Position numbers and translations under genes: made by a program
Origin: Strigamia acuminata
Taxonomy: Eukaryota; Arthropoda; Chilopoda; Geophilomorpha; Linotaeniidae
DNA length: 64,000 bases
Reading direction: 5' to 3'
NCBI GenBank assembly: GCA_949358305.1
Contig: OX442322.1
Location: 8,308,001-8,372,000, forward strand
The notes under the pieces: generated by a model
What the model saw: the letters and a program-made list of their open reading frames with translations, nothing else
The model's database searches: none
What the model was told of the DNA's origin: nothing
Part shown: one piece after another, positions 11,831 through 21,243 of the stretch
Layout: the number at the start of each line of letters is the position of its first letter
Numbering within the stretch: the first letter of the stretch is position 1

Positions 11831-11858
11831 GTTCTCTTCTTTTTTCGGCTGGCAGCGA
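11831..11858 (+). promoter_or_regulatory. Pyrimidine tract and GGCTGGCA box before the 3' LTR of B
   Basis: Reads as a CT-rich run ending in CGGCTGGCAGCGA, directly abutting the LTR at 11859. This is where a polypurine tract for plus-strand priming should be. Equivalent tracts precede the 3' LTRs of C1, C2, D and G. Confidence 0.5.
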
Positions 11859-12326
11859 TGTTGCGAGCAGGAACGCAACAAAAAGATTTAGAAGTTTTCC
11901 ACGTTTTGGCTTCTGAAAAGAAGATTTGACTTTTTAATTTGCTTTTTAGTTTTTGACACAAGTTGGAGACATATCTGAGATGTCCGGTTGTTTGGCTGAC
12001 CAGCGGTCTTGTTTGGTGATGTCCTTGACGGTCGTCATGCTGCCAGTCGCACCTGGATTGGTCGGGAGATGTGTTGTCGGTCACTTGTGGTCGTTTTGAT
12101 GTGATCGTTTTAGTGGTTTAGTAATTCTGTGTATTAGTTTAAGAATTATTAGAGTTGTTTTGAGATAGGCATATTTTATTTGATTGTTGTTTACCTTTTG
12201 CTTGATGTTTTAGGGGGTCAGCGACTTTCCTAGACGTGAGGCAGCAGGTGGCGAGCGGCGTAAAGCTCCCGTGACAGTTGACGGCATTTGGACGCATCGG
12301 ATCCGCGTGTGTGTTTAGAGCGGCGT
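11859..12326 (+). repeat. 3' LTR of element B, first piece
   Basis: Starts TGTTGCGAGCAG with the inner inverted repeat GTTGCG/CGCAAC. It matches 46414-46811 of element E and continues past the point where D interrupts E. It ends at the GCGT duplication (12323-12326) made by C1. Confidence 0.9.
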
Positions 12327-13246
12327 TGTTGCTAGCACTGGCAACAGACCAGGACGGGGAAACGATCAGCGACGATAGCGGAAGAAATCCCAGGAGAAAA
12401 GTGAAAGTATAGTGGGTGTGTGGACGTGCGCATGCGCAACCAGACAAGGTCGGGCCCAACCACGGCAATTTGGGGTTAACGATCTCAGGCATAAACGTTC
12501 GAATCAACTCACAAAGTGGCGGCCAGTAGGAGGAGAAAGCGCGCCCGGTTCTCTACTCACTACACATCATGTAGGCAGAAGAAATAAACTGGTTTGGGGA
12601 AGAAAACAGTAGTTTTATTCCAAAGTGAGAGAGAGGAAAATAAAACTCAACCGTTAGGGTTAAGTTTCAACAACACAAGAAGCACGCACTCATTGTTGGA
12701 ATGCGTGACTATGGAAACAGGCAAAATGAGGAAATGCATCAGTTACATTACAAAATGTACAAAACCAAGAGAATAAAAGCTTATAACTAACAGATGCATT
12801 GAAACAAGCAATCCTTTGTCTTAAAAGGCTTAACACTAACATCAGACACAGCTCAGATTTCTAGCACAATCAGGAACAGTGTCACTTAAATCAAATAACA
12901 CTTTTACACTTGCTAATAAAGCATATTAACAACAATCACTAATTGCAAAGCAGACCAAGAGATGGCGCTCAAACACGGGAGGCCAAAAACTAGTACAAAC
13001 ATAAGAGAAAATGCTCTAGGCTCTACTAAAACTTAAATCTAAAGCAGTGACGAGTTGGCATGACAACGCAGCTTGTCCCAGACGGTCAAGACCAAGAAAT
13101 CAGCGCAGGTAAGTGCTCCAAATTCCTGGCGATCAGGCTAAACGATACTAAATGAAGACAAAAAGATTATTAAAAATCTAAAGACACTTTTCGTCCAAAA
13201 ACCAAAAGTTGAACCGCTAACGATTCCATCGCGGTTGCTAGCAACA
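12327..13246 (-). repeat. 3' LTR of C1
   Basis: 920 bp, TGTTGCTAGCA...GCTAGCAACA. The element-strand start holds the palindrome GTTGCTAGCAAC. A 12 bp palindrome TGCGCATGCGCA (12427-12438) matches the NRF-1-type site. Confidence 0.93.
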
Positions 13247-13276
13247 GCGTCTTGCCGGCGGGAAGAAGACAACGCC
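13247..13276 (-). promoter_or_regulatory. Pyrimidine tract and GCCGGCAA box before the 3' LTR of C1
   Basis: On the element strand: TTGTCTTCTTCCC, then GCCGGCAAGACGC, then the LTR. It is identical in C2 (40289-40318). No purine-rich tract is present on the sense strand. Confidence 0.5.
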
Positions 13277-13300
13277 GGAAGAGCTGCGACTTCTCAAACG

Positions 13301-16300
13301 TCAATCTAACTCAAGCACGCGGATGTGCTTTACCGAACGGAGAAATTGTTTCCCTTCAGCAGACGTGACTCGCACGACACGGATTATCCCGTCGTCGCCG
13401 GGATACACAACGTCAACTCGCGCTAAGGGCCAGAAATATGGGTTTGACCCCACCTTTTCAAGTAAAACAATTTGTCCAACTTCGGGGTTGCGGGGATGTC
13501 GATCTCCTTTAACTTCATGAAAATTACGTAATTGCTTAAGATAACTTTCTTTCCACAAACGCCAGAACTCCCATAAGGCGAGTCTGCGCTTGTGGTCAAG
13601 TCGTCTCAAATCTTTCTGACGAATCGCGTGAACGGGACGATTGATGACGTATTTAGTCGTACCGCCGGTAAGGAAGTTCTCCGGGCTCAGGATACGACCA
13701 CCGTCCACCTCCTCGTGAACATAAGATAGCGGACGCGAGTTAAGAACTGAGCTTATCTCGGCCACTAGAGTCTGCAAGGACTCCAAGTCGATGGTTTGTC
13801 GCAATAAAGTCTTGCGTAGCTTGTCTTTTACAGACCGTACTAAACGCTCCCAAGCTCCTCCTGCCCAGGGGGACAAGGGGGGAATAAACGTCCATAAGAC
13901 TCGCTTCTCGGACAAGAGCGTACGCATCCCTTCCTTGGCGACCAACTTCCCCCAAGATTGAATCTCTTGGGCACCGCGAGAAAAAGTCTTCGAGTTATCG
14001 GAGAAGACTTTAGCTGGATAGCCAAAGCGGGCTGCGAAACGTCTAAACGCAAGCAAGAATTTCTCCACCGAGAGATCCTCGGACACCTCAAGGTGTACAC
14101 TACGCGTAACTAAACAGGTAAACAACAGTATGTAGGCTTTAGAAGCCTTGCGCCCACTCCCCAGCACCACCGGACCCAAATGGTCGATCCCAGTGTGTTG
14201 GAACGGAGCCGCAAGTGTAACACGCTCGGACGGCGGATCACCGGTAGGCGGGTCCTCGCGCATCAGCCTCCCTCTCCTGCAGACGAGACAGCTTCGCAAA
14301 ACCGACTGCACCGTTCGGCGACCGCGTATGATCCAAAAACGGTTTCTCATATGGTAGAGAGTTTCACTTAAGTCGCCGTGCAAGAGCAAAACGTGCTCAC
14401 GACGGATAAGTAACCGGGTCACCCAACTACTCGGGTGTAGCAAAATCGGATAGACCTCGTCAAACGGAAGAAACGATTTGGCAAGACGACTTCGGAGCCG
14501 TAGCAAACCGGTTTCGTCCAGGAATATGTCGAAATTTCTGAGGGGGGATGACTTCTCAACATCCTCTTTGCAATTAACGGCTACACATTCTTCTAAAAAA
14601 TGCATGCGCTGTGACCAGTAGATCAGCTTCCGTTCCGCCTCCTCCAACTCATACACATTCAATTCCTTCCCGGGCGCGGGAAAGCGCCACCGGCGAATGA
14701 ACGCGAGTACGCGAGTCAAGCGATTGAATGAGCGGAATCGCTTAAAAAACTGATTGAGAAAGTCATCGTATAACGTCACTGCAGAAGAGACCAGCTTCTC
14801 TTCTTCTTTGGGAAGGAACACCGGAGGGGCGTCGACCTGGTCGAACTCCTTCGGGTCAGGACCATTCCACCAAAGGTGACTTGAAATCAAGGTCGGTACG
14901 TCGCAAGGACGTGTCAAAATGTCGGCAGGATTTTTTGCGGTTGGGACGTAAGACCATTGATCAACCCTTGACTTGTCGAGGACCTCGGCCACTCGATTCG
15001 AAACATAGGGTTTCCAACGGTTCTTTTCCGATCGGATCCATCCCAATGCGACCATAGAGTCGGTAAAAAATCTTACACTCGAGATAGGGAAGTCAGGTAA
15101 AAAATCGGTCTGAATGTATTCGAGCATGCGAACACCAATCACCGTGGCGGTCAGCTCAAGGCGCGGAAGCGTAAGCTTGTCTAACGGAGCGATCCTGCTC
15201 TTTCCGACGAGAAGCCTGCTCACACCGGAAGAGTTCCGGATGTAAACTGCGCATCCATAAGCTCGAGGACTCGCATCGCAATACACTTCTAAACTTAGAC
15301 CTTCACCCGAACACGTGCCCACCCATCTCTGCACCTTTACTTCTTTCAGATGTTGAAGGTCGGCATACCAACGAGCAACCTGAGCACGGTCGTCGTCCGG
15401 TAACGCCTGGTTCCAGGCGAAAGCTCGGCCCCAGAAGCTCTGCATCAGCAGCTTCATCGGCAAAACGATCGCGGCCAGGAAACCTAACGGGTCAAACAGG
15501 GACGCGACGAGCGAGAGGACTCCCCGCCTAGTGCTAGGGACCTCATCGAACTCGGGAACTCGAAAAAGAATCGCGTCTTGCTGGACGTCCCAGAGAATGC
15601 CCAGCATTTTAATAACACCGAGATTCTCGAACGAATCAGCGCGCATATGGAACCCTTCCTCTTTCAGGGAACCAAAGACTTCACCATTCGACGCTGCCCA
15701 CTTAACTAGCGGTAATTTCGCGGCGTTGAGAATATTGCGTAAATTCACACAATGAGCAACAGCTGCTGGCGGACGATCAGCGCCAGACGTAAGGTCGTCC
15801 ATGAAGATACCCTTATCGAGAGCATCCGCCTCTTTCGGGTGTGAGGCAGCATGAAGTTGCCCTTGCGCCCGTATTGTTGCGCAAAGTAAAAATGGTGAGG
15901 AGTTTACACCAAATGGAACCACCGTCATCCGTAGGACAACCAAGTTGTCCCACAGGTTTCGCCACGAATACACGTCGGCGAAATATCCATCCGCCACCCA
16001 AAGAAAGCGCAAGAAATTGCGATGCTTCGGATCGATCGATACTTGCAGAAATGCCTGTTTGATGTCCGCAATGATAGCAATGCACATCAAACGAAACCTA
16101 ATCAAAACCCGGATGATATCGGGATTGAAAGACGGCCCAGGGTATAAACAGTCATTGAGCGACCGCGCGCCCTTCTTTGAAGAAGAGGCGTTAAAAACGA
16201 CCCTGAACTTCGTGGTCTCACGGTCCTCCTTAATAACAGAGTGATGTGGGATATTGTAAACCCCTTCTGTCCAGAAACGTTCGGCCGGAGGAACCACTTC

Positions 16301-18571
16301 GGCATGATCCTCGCGAACATATGCCCACATGGCGTCATGATAGCGTTTCTTGTGGTCAGTACTCGCATCTATGCGCTTCAGCGTATTGGAAAGCTGCGTG
16401 ACTGCCAGCTCCCAATTGGACTCGAGTCCGGTAACATGCTCATTAAAAGGTAAGCGTACCTGGTAACGACCGTCTTCGAGGCGAACAGTGGACTGTTCGA
16501 ATCGATCTCGAACGAAATCAGAATCGCGCTCCCCTGCACGAATACCCACAGCTTCAAGTGACCATAGGCGTTCCAGCTCTTTGTCAGGAGAAACGTCGCA
16601 CTTCGCACAGCAAGCTACTGAAGACGTGTCATCGAGAAGCAAATCCGCGGAACCCGCAGCACCCGACAAAATCCATCCGAATATGGTGTTAATCAACCCG
16701 GACGACTGGTCGAGTCGTTTGCGACCGTTTAGACAAACCTGCCACCAAACATCAACCCCTAACAGGACGTCAATGTGCTGGGCGGTCGACGGTAAGTCCT
16801 CGGCCAACTCTAGACCTAGGGCTTTGACCTTCTCAATGGTCTCGGCGTGAACGATTCCCGACACCTGCGGAAGATGTTCCACACTCAGAGCGGACACTGT
16901 GATGTTTTTCGCGCTATGGCGAGACTTAAAACGTATAGAAAAAACGTCGTAATCTGTCGGCACTGGATCACGCTCATTAAAGCGCTGAGTAGAAGCGTGC
17001 ACGACACCGCATCGTCGCAACTTAATGCGGTCGGCCAAGCTCTTCAGAATGTATGAGCGATGGCTTCCTGGGTCCAGCATGCCTCGAATGCGATGCGACC
17101 CACCTGACTTAGTGGTCAGTTCTGCTGAAAAGATCATCAGCTGCAAAGATGAAGCAACGGACAATGTGACGTTCGTAACAACCTGCAATTCCCTTGGTCT
17201 GTCTTGAAGAACAGGAGATTTGTCCTTAGCACCCCGACAAATAGCGGTATGGTGACGACCACCGCACGACCGGCAGGCAAAACGACTTGGACACTGCTTG
17301 AATGAGTGACCGCTGCGAAGACAATTGAAACAGAGCCTGTCTCGGCGAACTATTTCAGTTCTTGCCTCCACCTCTACAACCTTCGTACAATCTTGAGCCA
17401 AATGATCAGCATTACAGAACGGACAAGCGGGCTTGGTTGGCCCCTGTCTTGGACTTAACGGCCCTTTCGGACTCTGAGCAGCGACCAAAGACGCCATGGC
17501 ACCTTTACGCTCTTTCTCAGACCGGTCAGCCTTTTCTGATACCTGCTTCACGGACGGCAGGTGTGTGAACCCGATAACCTCTTCAATGCGCTCAAGAATC
17601 TTGAGTTCTTCCGCAAAGAAGTCCAACATGTTCACCAAATTCTGTGACTTGGTTCCCTTAACCTCGTAATATCGAAGAACCATTCGGTACGGGAACTTCC
17701 TGAGAACGTCGTCAGCTAGCACGTACCCAGCAGTCTGAACCGGAACTTGCAGTTGCTCCAGCATGCGAACTGTCGTGGAGACACGGGCAAGCTGTGACTT
17801 GAGCACCTTGGTAGGATGCACGTCAAGAATCGGCTTCATATCTTTTATACTCTTCATGAGAGCCGTTCTTTGAGCCTCATCACCTCCGTAACTGCGGATG
17901 AGCTCTTCTCTAGCAAGAATGTATGACCCATCAACTAACTGATAGGAAGAGATGAGCGTTGCAGCATCACCTTCACACATAGACTGTAAGTATTGCAACT
18001 TTTCTGTCTCGGACAACTCCGAGTTTGTGTGCACTGATGTGTCAAAACTACTCAAGAAGGAGCGGAATTTGACCACATCTCCAGTGAACTTCACTGTCTG
18101 CAGCGTAGGCAACTTCGTATTAGGAGGCCGGCGAATATTAACCGTCGTTCCAGCCCCTGGAAAGCCAGACAAAGCACTCGTATTAATCGTTTGGTTCAAC
18201 TGCGACGTTGACCAATGAGTGACCATCCTCTGAGACACCTGATGTCTGTTACGCAGATGATCTACCTGAGAAGACAATTCTTCTATCTGAGCTATTCCTT
18301 GCAAATATGTTGCACGAGTCCAATAAGCCTGCAACGTATTCGCATCGTTCAAAAGACGACGCTCTTGCTGCTCCGCAGACAAGAGAGCTGCTTCCACTTC
18401 CCCGGGATCGGTCAAGATACGCGACCTCGTCAGGAATTGATCCAATGCTTGGACCAGCGAATTGTAGCGAGCCTCCACCAAGTCCATTTGCTCTGGCGTA
18501 GGAGCTCGCGGAGAGATTGGAGTTCCACCCGGAGTGGTGGGTCTGGAACCCGTTCCCGTCTGAGTTGCCAT
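13301..18571 (-). CDS. gag-pol polyprotein of C1, intact
   Basis: 1,756 residues in one frame, gag and pol fused without frameshift. The ATG at 18571 is chosen over an upstream TTG because it follows an acceptor-like AG and matches C2. Gag: DUF1759 about residues 150-300. Zinc motifs are at about 383-395, 414-427 and 433-445. Protease D500-P-G. RT aspartate about 836 (ADIKQAF) and FMDD at about 923-926. RNase H (YCDAS, RLELTA, TDSMVALGWI) about 1,095-1,220. The integrase zinc region is followed by the D-D-E core (GIDHLGP, FSDNSKTF, GGAWERLV) at about 1,390-1,590. A DUF5641-like tail ends 54 bp before the LTR. There is no env. All catalytic residues I can check are present, apart from proline in the usual D-S/T-G of the protease, a feature shared by every BEL copy here. 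Confidence 0.96.
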   Translation of the reverse strand: MATQTGTGSRPTTPGGTPISPRAPTPEQMDLVEARYNSLVQALDQFLTRSRILTDPGEVEAALLSAEQQERRLLNDANTLQAYWTRATYLQGIAQIEELSSQVDHLRNRHQVSQRMVTHWSTSQLNQTINTSALSGFPGAGTTVNIRRPPNTKLPTLQTVKFTGDVVKFRSFLSSFDTSVHTNSELSETEKLQYLQSMCEGDAATLISSYQLVDGSYILAREELIRSYGGDEAQRTALMKSIKDMKPILDVHPTKVLKSQLARVSTTVRMLEQLQVPVQTAGYVLADDVLRKFPYRMVLRYYEVKGTKSQNLVNMLDFFAEELKILERIEEVIGFTHLPSVKQVSEKADRSEKERKGAMASLVAAQSPKGPLSPRQGPTKPACPFCNADHLAQDCTKVVEVEARTEIVRRDRLCFNCLRSGHSFKQCPSRFACRSCGGRHHTAICRGAKDKSPVLQDRPRELQVVTNVTLSVASSLQLMIFSAELTTKSGGSHRIRGMLDPGSHRSYILKSLADRIKLRRCGVVHASTQRFNERDPVPTDYDVFSIRFKSRHSAKNITVSALSVEHLPQVSGIVHAETIEKVKALGLELAEDLPSTAQHIDVLLGVDVWWQVCLNGRKRLDQSSGLINTIFGWILSGAAGSADLLLDDTSSVACCAKCDVSPDKELERLWSLEAVGIRAGERDSDFVRDRFEQSTVRLEDGRYQVRLPFNEHVTGLESNWELAVTQLSNTLKRIDASTDHKKRYHDAMWAYVREDHAEVVPPAERFWTEGVYNIPHHSVIKEDRETTKFRVVFNASSSKKGARSLNDCLYPGPSFNPDIIRVLIRFRLMCIAIIADIKQAFLQVSIDPKHRNFLRFLWVADGYFADVYSWRNLWDNLVVLRMTVVPFGVNSSPFLLCATIRAQGQLHAASHPKEADALDKGIFMDDLTSGADRPPAAVAHCVNLRNILNAAKLPLVKWAASNGEVFGSLKEEGFHMRADSFENLGVIKMLGILWDVQQDAILFRVPEFDEVPSTRRGVLSLVASLFDPLGFLAAIVLPMKLLMQSFWGRAFAWNQALPDDDRAQVARWYADLQHLKEVKVQRWVGTCSGEGLSLEVYCDASPRAYGCAVYIRNSSGVSRLLVGKSRIAPLDKLTLPRLELTATVIGVRMLEYIQTDFLPDFPISSVRFFTDSMVALGWIRSEKNRWKPYVSNRVAEVLDKSRVDQWSYVPTAKNPADILTRPCDVPTLISSHLWWNGPDPKEFDQVDAPPVFLPKEEEKLVSSAVTLYDDFLNQFFKRFRSFNRLTRVLAFIRRWRFPAPGKELNVYELEEAERKLIYWSQRMHFLEECVAVNCKEDVEKSSPLRNFDIFLDETGLLRLRSRLAKSFLPFDEVYPILLHPSSWVTRLLIRREHVLLLHGDLSETLYHMRNRFWIIRGRRTVQSVLRSCLVCRRGRLMREDPPTGDPPSERVTLAAPFQHTGIDHLGPVVLGSGRKASKAYILLFTCLVTRSVHLEVSEDLSVEKFLLAFRRFAARFGYPAKVFSDNSKTFSRGAQEIQSWGKLVAKEGMRTLLSEKRVLWTFIPPLSPWAGGAWERLVRSVKDKLRKTLLRQTIDLESLQTLVAEISSVLNSRPLSYVHEEVDGGRILSPENFLTGGTTKYVINRPVHAIRQKDLRRLDHKRRLALWEFWRLWKESYLKQLRNFHEVKGDRHPRNPEVGQIVLLEKVGSNPYFWPLARVDVVYPGDDGIIRVVRVTSAEGKQFLRSVKHIRVLELD

Positions 18572-18813
18572 GCCAAATGTCCTCTGCAAGTAGGAAAGCA
18601 AAGACAATTAGATAGCACGGTAACTTTTAACACACGGCAAGACACCAAGGCGACACAACTGCCACTGGCGTAAGCAAGAAAACAACACCACGGTTTGATA
18701 GCAACCAATGGCGCGTGAGCTTCACTGAGAAACACACAACTAACAAGACGGTCAGACGTCTAGAAACTTTCTTTTAGCTAACTAACGAGACGATACAACG
18801 TCTAGAAACGATT

Positions 18814-19455
18814 CTACTTAAAGCGACTTAAACTCCCCTGCTTTTTCCAGCAGTTATATGGAGCTAACACGATAGGATACTCTTTACACGAAAAGACACA
18901 CTCTTTCCCCGAATCTGATACACACACTAAGCTAATTGACTCGAAAAAACCCCCAAAAAGCCAAGAAAAGACACAAGAAATGTCATCTTCCAGAATGGAA
19001 AGCACAAATGCACGCTGCGTTGTGATCACACGACGAAATTCGGACGCCAACTGGACGATCCACTTGACACGACGGCGTAAACTGGATGCGGCTTCTCTGC
19101 AGCTCGATTGTCTACAAGGAGCCACACGCTGGACACACACGACAGCGACGACTAGACTAAACACTGGCGCAAACTCAGGCAGGAAACAGACGGTCGAAGC
19201 TCGCAGTCGCACGCGATGATCAGGCGCACACAACTGGCGAAAACGGTCATCTATCCTGGTCAAGCAAAACGGCACCACGAAGTGAATTCTGTTGCTAGCA
19301 CTGGCAACAGACCAGGACGGGGAAACGATCAGCGACGATGGCGGAAGAAATCCCAGGAGAAAAGTGAAAGTATAGTGGGTGTGTGGACGTGCGCATGCGC
19401 AACCAGACAAGGTCGGGCCCAACCACGGCAATTTAGGGTTAACGATCTCAGGCAT
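18814..19455 (-). CDS. Leader ORF of C1, unknown protein
   Basis: 213 codons from the ATG at 19455, which lies in the 5' LTR, across the LTR end and primer region to a stop just past the leader hairpin. The C2 copy (21998-22639) has the same length with few changes. Shared with BEL-1 and BEL-3 leader frames: T-R-I at the primer site, then T-Q-R-(A/N), then a hydrophobic stretch (FSWLFGGFFESISLVCV). I know no matching family. It may be a small membrane protein made from the genomic RNA, or a chance frame held open by conserved RNA signals and T-rich sequence. Confidence 0.35.
   Translation of the reverse strand: MPEIVNPKLPWLGPTLSGCACARPHTHYTFTFLLGFLPPSSLIVSPSWSVASASNRIHFVVPFCLTRIDDRFRQLCAPDHRVRLRASTVCFLPEFAPVFSLVVAVVCVQRVAPCRQSSCREAASSLRRRVKWIVQLASEFRRVITTQRAFVLSILEDDISCVFSWLFGGFFESISLVCVSDSGKECVFSCKEYPIVLAPYNCWKKQGSLSRFK
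18833..18863 (-). other. Conserved leader hairpin, element C1
   Basis: CTCC pairs with GGAG and CTGC pairs with GCAG, around a TGGAAAAA loop on the element strand. ATATAA is the 5' internal loop, as in F. In C2 the loop differs by one base while the stems are unchanged. Confidence 0.65.
19251..19277 (-). promoter_or_regulatory. Candidate primer-binding site, C1
   Basis: Element strand TGGTGCCG, seven bases, then TGACCAGGATAG; 12 nt from the LTR end. Relative to G, the TGGTGCCG and TGACCAGGAT halves are separated by an insert of about seven bases. Which half primes is not known. Confidence 0.5.
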
Positions 19456-20209
19456 AAACGTTCGAATCAACTCACAAAGTGGCGGCCAGTAGGAGGAGAA
19501 AGCGCGCCCGGTTCTCTACTCACTACACATCATGTAGGCAGAAGAAATAGACTGGTTTGGGGAAGAAAACAGTAGTTTTATTCCAAAGTGAGAGAGAGGA
19601 AAATAAAACTCAACCGTTAGGGTTAAGTTTCAACAACACAAGAAGCACGCACTCATTGTTGGAATGCGTGACTATGAAAACAGGCAAAATGAGGAAATGC
19701 ATCAGTTACATTACAAAATGTACAAAACCAAGAGAATAAAAGCTTATAACTAACAGATGCATTGAAACAAGCAATCCTTTGTCTTAAAAGGCTTAACACT
19801 AACATCAGACACAGCTCAGATTTCTAGCACAATCAGGAGCAGTGTCACTTAAACCAAATAACACTTTTACACTTGCTAATAAAGCATATTAACAACAATC
19901 ACTAATTGCAAAGCAGACCAAGAGATGGCGCTCAAACACGGGAGGCCAAAAACTAGTACAAACATAAGAGAAAATGCTCTAGGCTCTACTAAAACTTAAA
20001 TCTAAAGCAGTGACGAGTTGGCATGACAACGCAGCTCGTCCCAGACGGTCAAGACCAAGAAATCAGCGCAGGTAAGTGCTCCAAATTCCTGGCGATCAGG
20101 CTAAACGATACTAAATGAAGACAAAAAGATTATTAAAAATCTAAAGACACTTTCCGTCCAAAAACCAAAAGTTGAACCGCTAACGATTCCATCGCGGTTG
20201 CTAGCAACA
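19290..20209 (-). repeat. 5' LTR of C1
   Basis: 920 bp, TGTTGC...GCAACA, about 8 transitions from its partner at 12327-13246. It carries the TGCGCATGCGCA palindrome at 19390-19401. Confidence 0.93.
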
Positions 20210-20213
20210 GCGT

Positions 20214-20798
20214 CGATACGCCTTGGTTTGGACTCTCGTTCGAGTCCCCACGCTGTTTGGAAGGTCCTTGCGTCGATGTCTGGTCAAGGGCGGCTATGGA
20301 GGTCTGTCTGGCTCGCTCCTGTTCGCCTGCACAGCTGGTAGCAAGTTGCTGTGCCGCCATCTTGCATGATGAGCGGTTGGCTTTTGTCTTTGAGAAGGGA
20401 AGTTGGCTTTCCTCCGGAACTAAGATTGGGAATTGTTAATACTTGTTTATTTATGTATTTTATGCCTTTAACAGATGTTAAGATTAAGCTTTTATTACTT
20501 GTTATCAATTTGATGAAAAAGGGTTAAGTTTGAGACACGTAGCGCCCTCTTTGGAGGCAATAAGTTATTTATAATGAGTAATTGTCATTTGTAATTAAGC
20601 CTATTTTTTAGCGCCATTGTTCACGGTTGCTAGGCGCTTGTTGTTGCTAGGCTTAGTAGTAGTTGTTGGAAAATGAAGTGTGGTTGTTAGGTTAGAATTA
20701 AAAGTTCTCCTTGTTATTTTGTTCCATTTACATGGAGTATTTATTTGGACTAACTTGCACACTTGCTACAGACATGAAGAGTGAGTAGAGAGCCAAGC
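20214..20798 (+). repeat. 3' LTR of element B, second piece
   Basis: Matches 56216-56798 of the element E LTR almost base for base. It starts at the right flank of C1 (after GCGT) and stops at AAGC, where a BEL-2 LTR stub begins. It contains the hairpin GGACTC...GAGTCC with a tRNA-B-box-like GTTCGAGTCC at 20238-20247, but no tRNA gene. Confidence 0.88.
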
Positions 20799-20927
20799 TG
20801 TTGCTAGCAACCGCGATGGAATCGTTAGCGGTTCAACTTTTGGTTTTTGGACGGAAAGTGTCTTTAGATTTTTAATAATCTTTTTGTCTTCATTTAGTAT
20901 CGTTTAGCCTGATCGCCAGGAATTTGG
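20799..20927 (+). repeat. Truncated BEL-2 LTR stub
   Basis: 129 bp identical or nearly so to the first 129 bp of the C2 5' LTR (from TGTTGCTAGCA). It then departs abruptly. It is the remnant of a further BEL-2 insertion whose remainder has been lost. Confidence 0.85.
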
Positions 20928-20935
20928 CGATCAGG
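20908..20935 (+). repeat. Fold-back inverted repeat at a rearrangement junction
   Basis: A perfect 11 bp inverted repeat, CCTGATCGCCA and TGGCGATCAGG, with a 6 bp loop. The left arm and loop belong to the BEL-2 LTR; the intact LTR does not have the right arm, so the right arm was probably copied back from the left arm during the rearrangement. Confidence 0.8.
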
Positions 20936-21243
20936 TTAGCGCCCTCTTTGGAGGCAATAAGTTACTTATAATGAGTAATTGTCATTTGTAAATAAGCCTA
21001 TTTTAGCGCCATTGTTCACGGTTGCTAGGCACTTGTTGTTGCTAGGTAAAGAGTGAGTTACTGTTGTTACTAGCTGTTGCTAGAAGAAGCTTGTTATGGT
21101 TGATTTAGAATAAATAAGTTGTTATTCTTTTCTCTTTCTCTGATGTTCTTCCTTTGGATTATTTCTGAAATGAGTTCCCAGAGAATGAGTGAGTAGAGAG
21201 CCAAGCTGACTCTCCTCCTCCTTGAAGACACATTTGCTTGCCC
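20936..21243 (+). repeat. BEL-1-related LTR piece of a different subtype
   Basis: Begins TTAGCGCCCTCTTTGGAGGC, the same block found at about 20541-20560, then diverges from the normal BEL-1 LTR in its middle. It rejoins it at GAGTGAGTAGAGAGCCAAGC and runs to the GCCC duplication at 21240-21243. The LTR therefore contains the same segment twice, in two versions, around the BEL-2 stub. Ectopic recombination or gene conversion with another BEL-1-like LTR would explain this. Confidence 0.7.

Larger units (their letters stand above)
12327..20209 (-). mobile_element. Element C1: BEL/Pao retrotransposon, family BEL-2, complete
   Basis: 7,883 bp, minus strand. Two 920 bp LTRs (12327-13246 and 19290-20209) are flanked by the duplication GCGT (12323-12326 and 20210-20213). 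Removing it rejoins the BEL-1 LTR exactly as seen uninterrupted in element E near 56194-56230. By eye the LTRs differ at about 8 positions, all transitions. The coding frame is unbroken, so the copy is autonomous by sequence. Confidence 0.95.

Noticed and set aside
13301-18571. Programmed frameshift between gag and pol
   Set aside because: Gag and pol are one continuous frame in C1 and D, so no recoding is needed.
20225-20260. tRNA-like segment (GTTCGAGTCC with a stable stem) in the BEL-1 LTR, also at 56238-56247
   Set aside because: Only the B-box/T-arm-like part is present. No A box, acceptor stem or anticodon arm can be placed, and the copy number follows the LTR.
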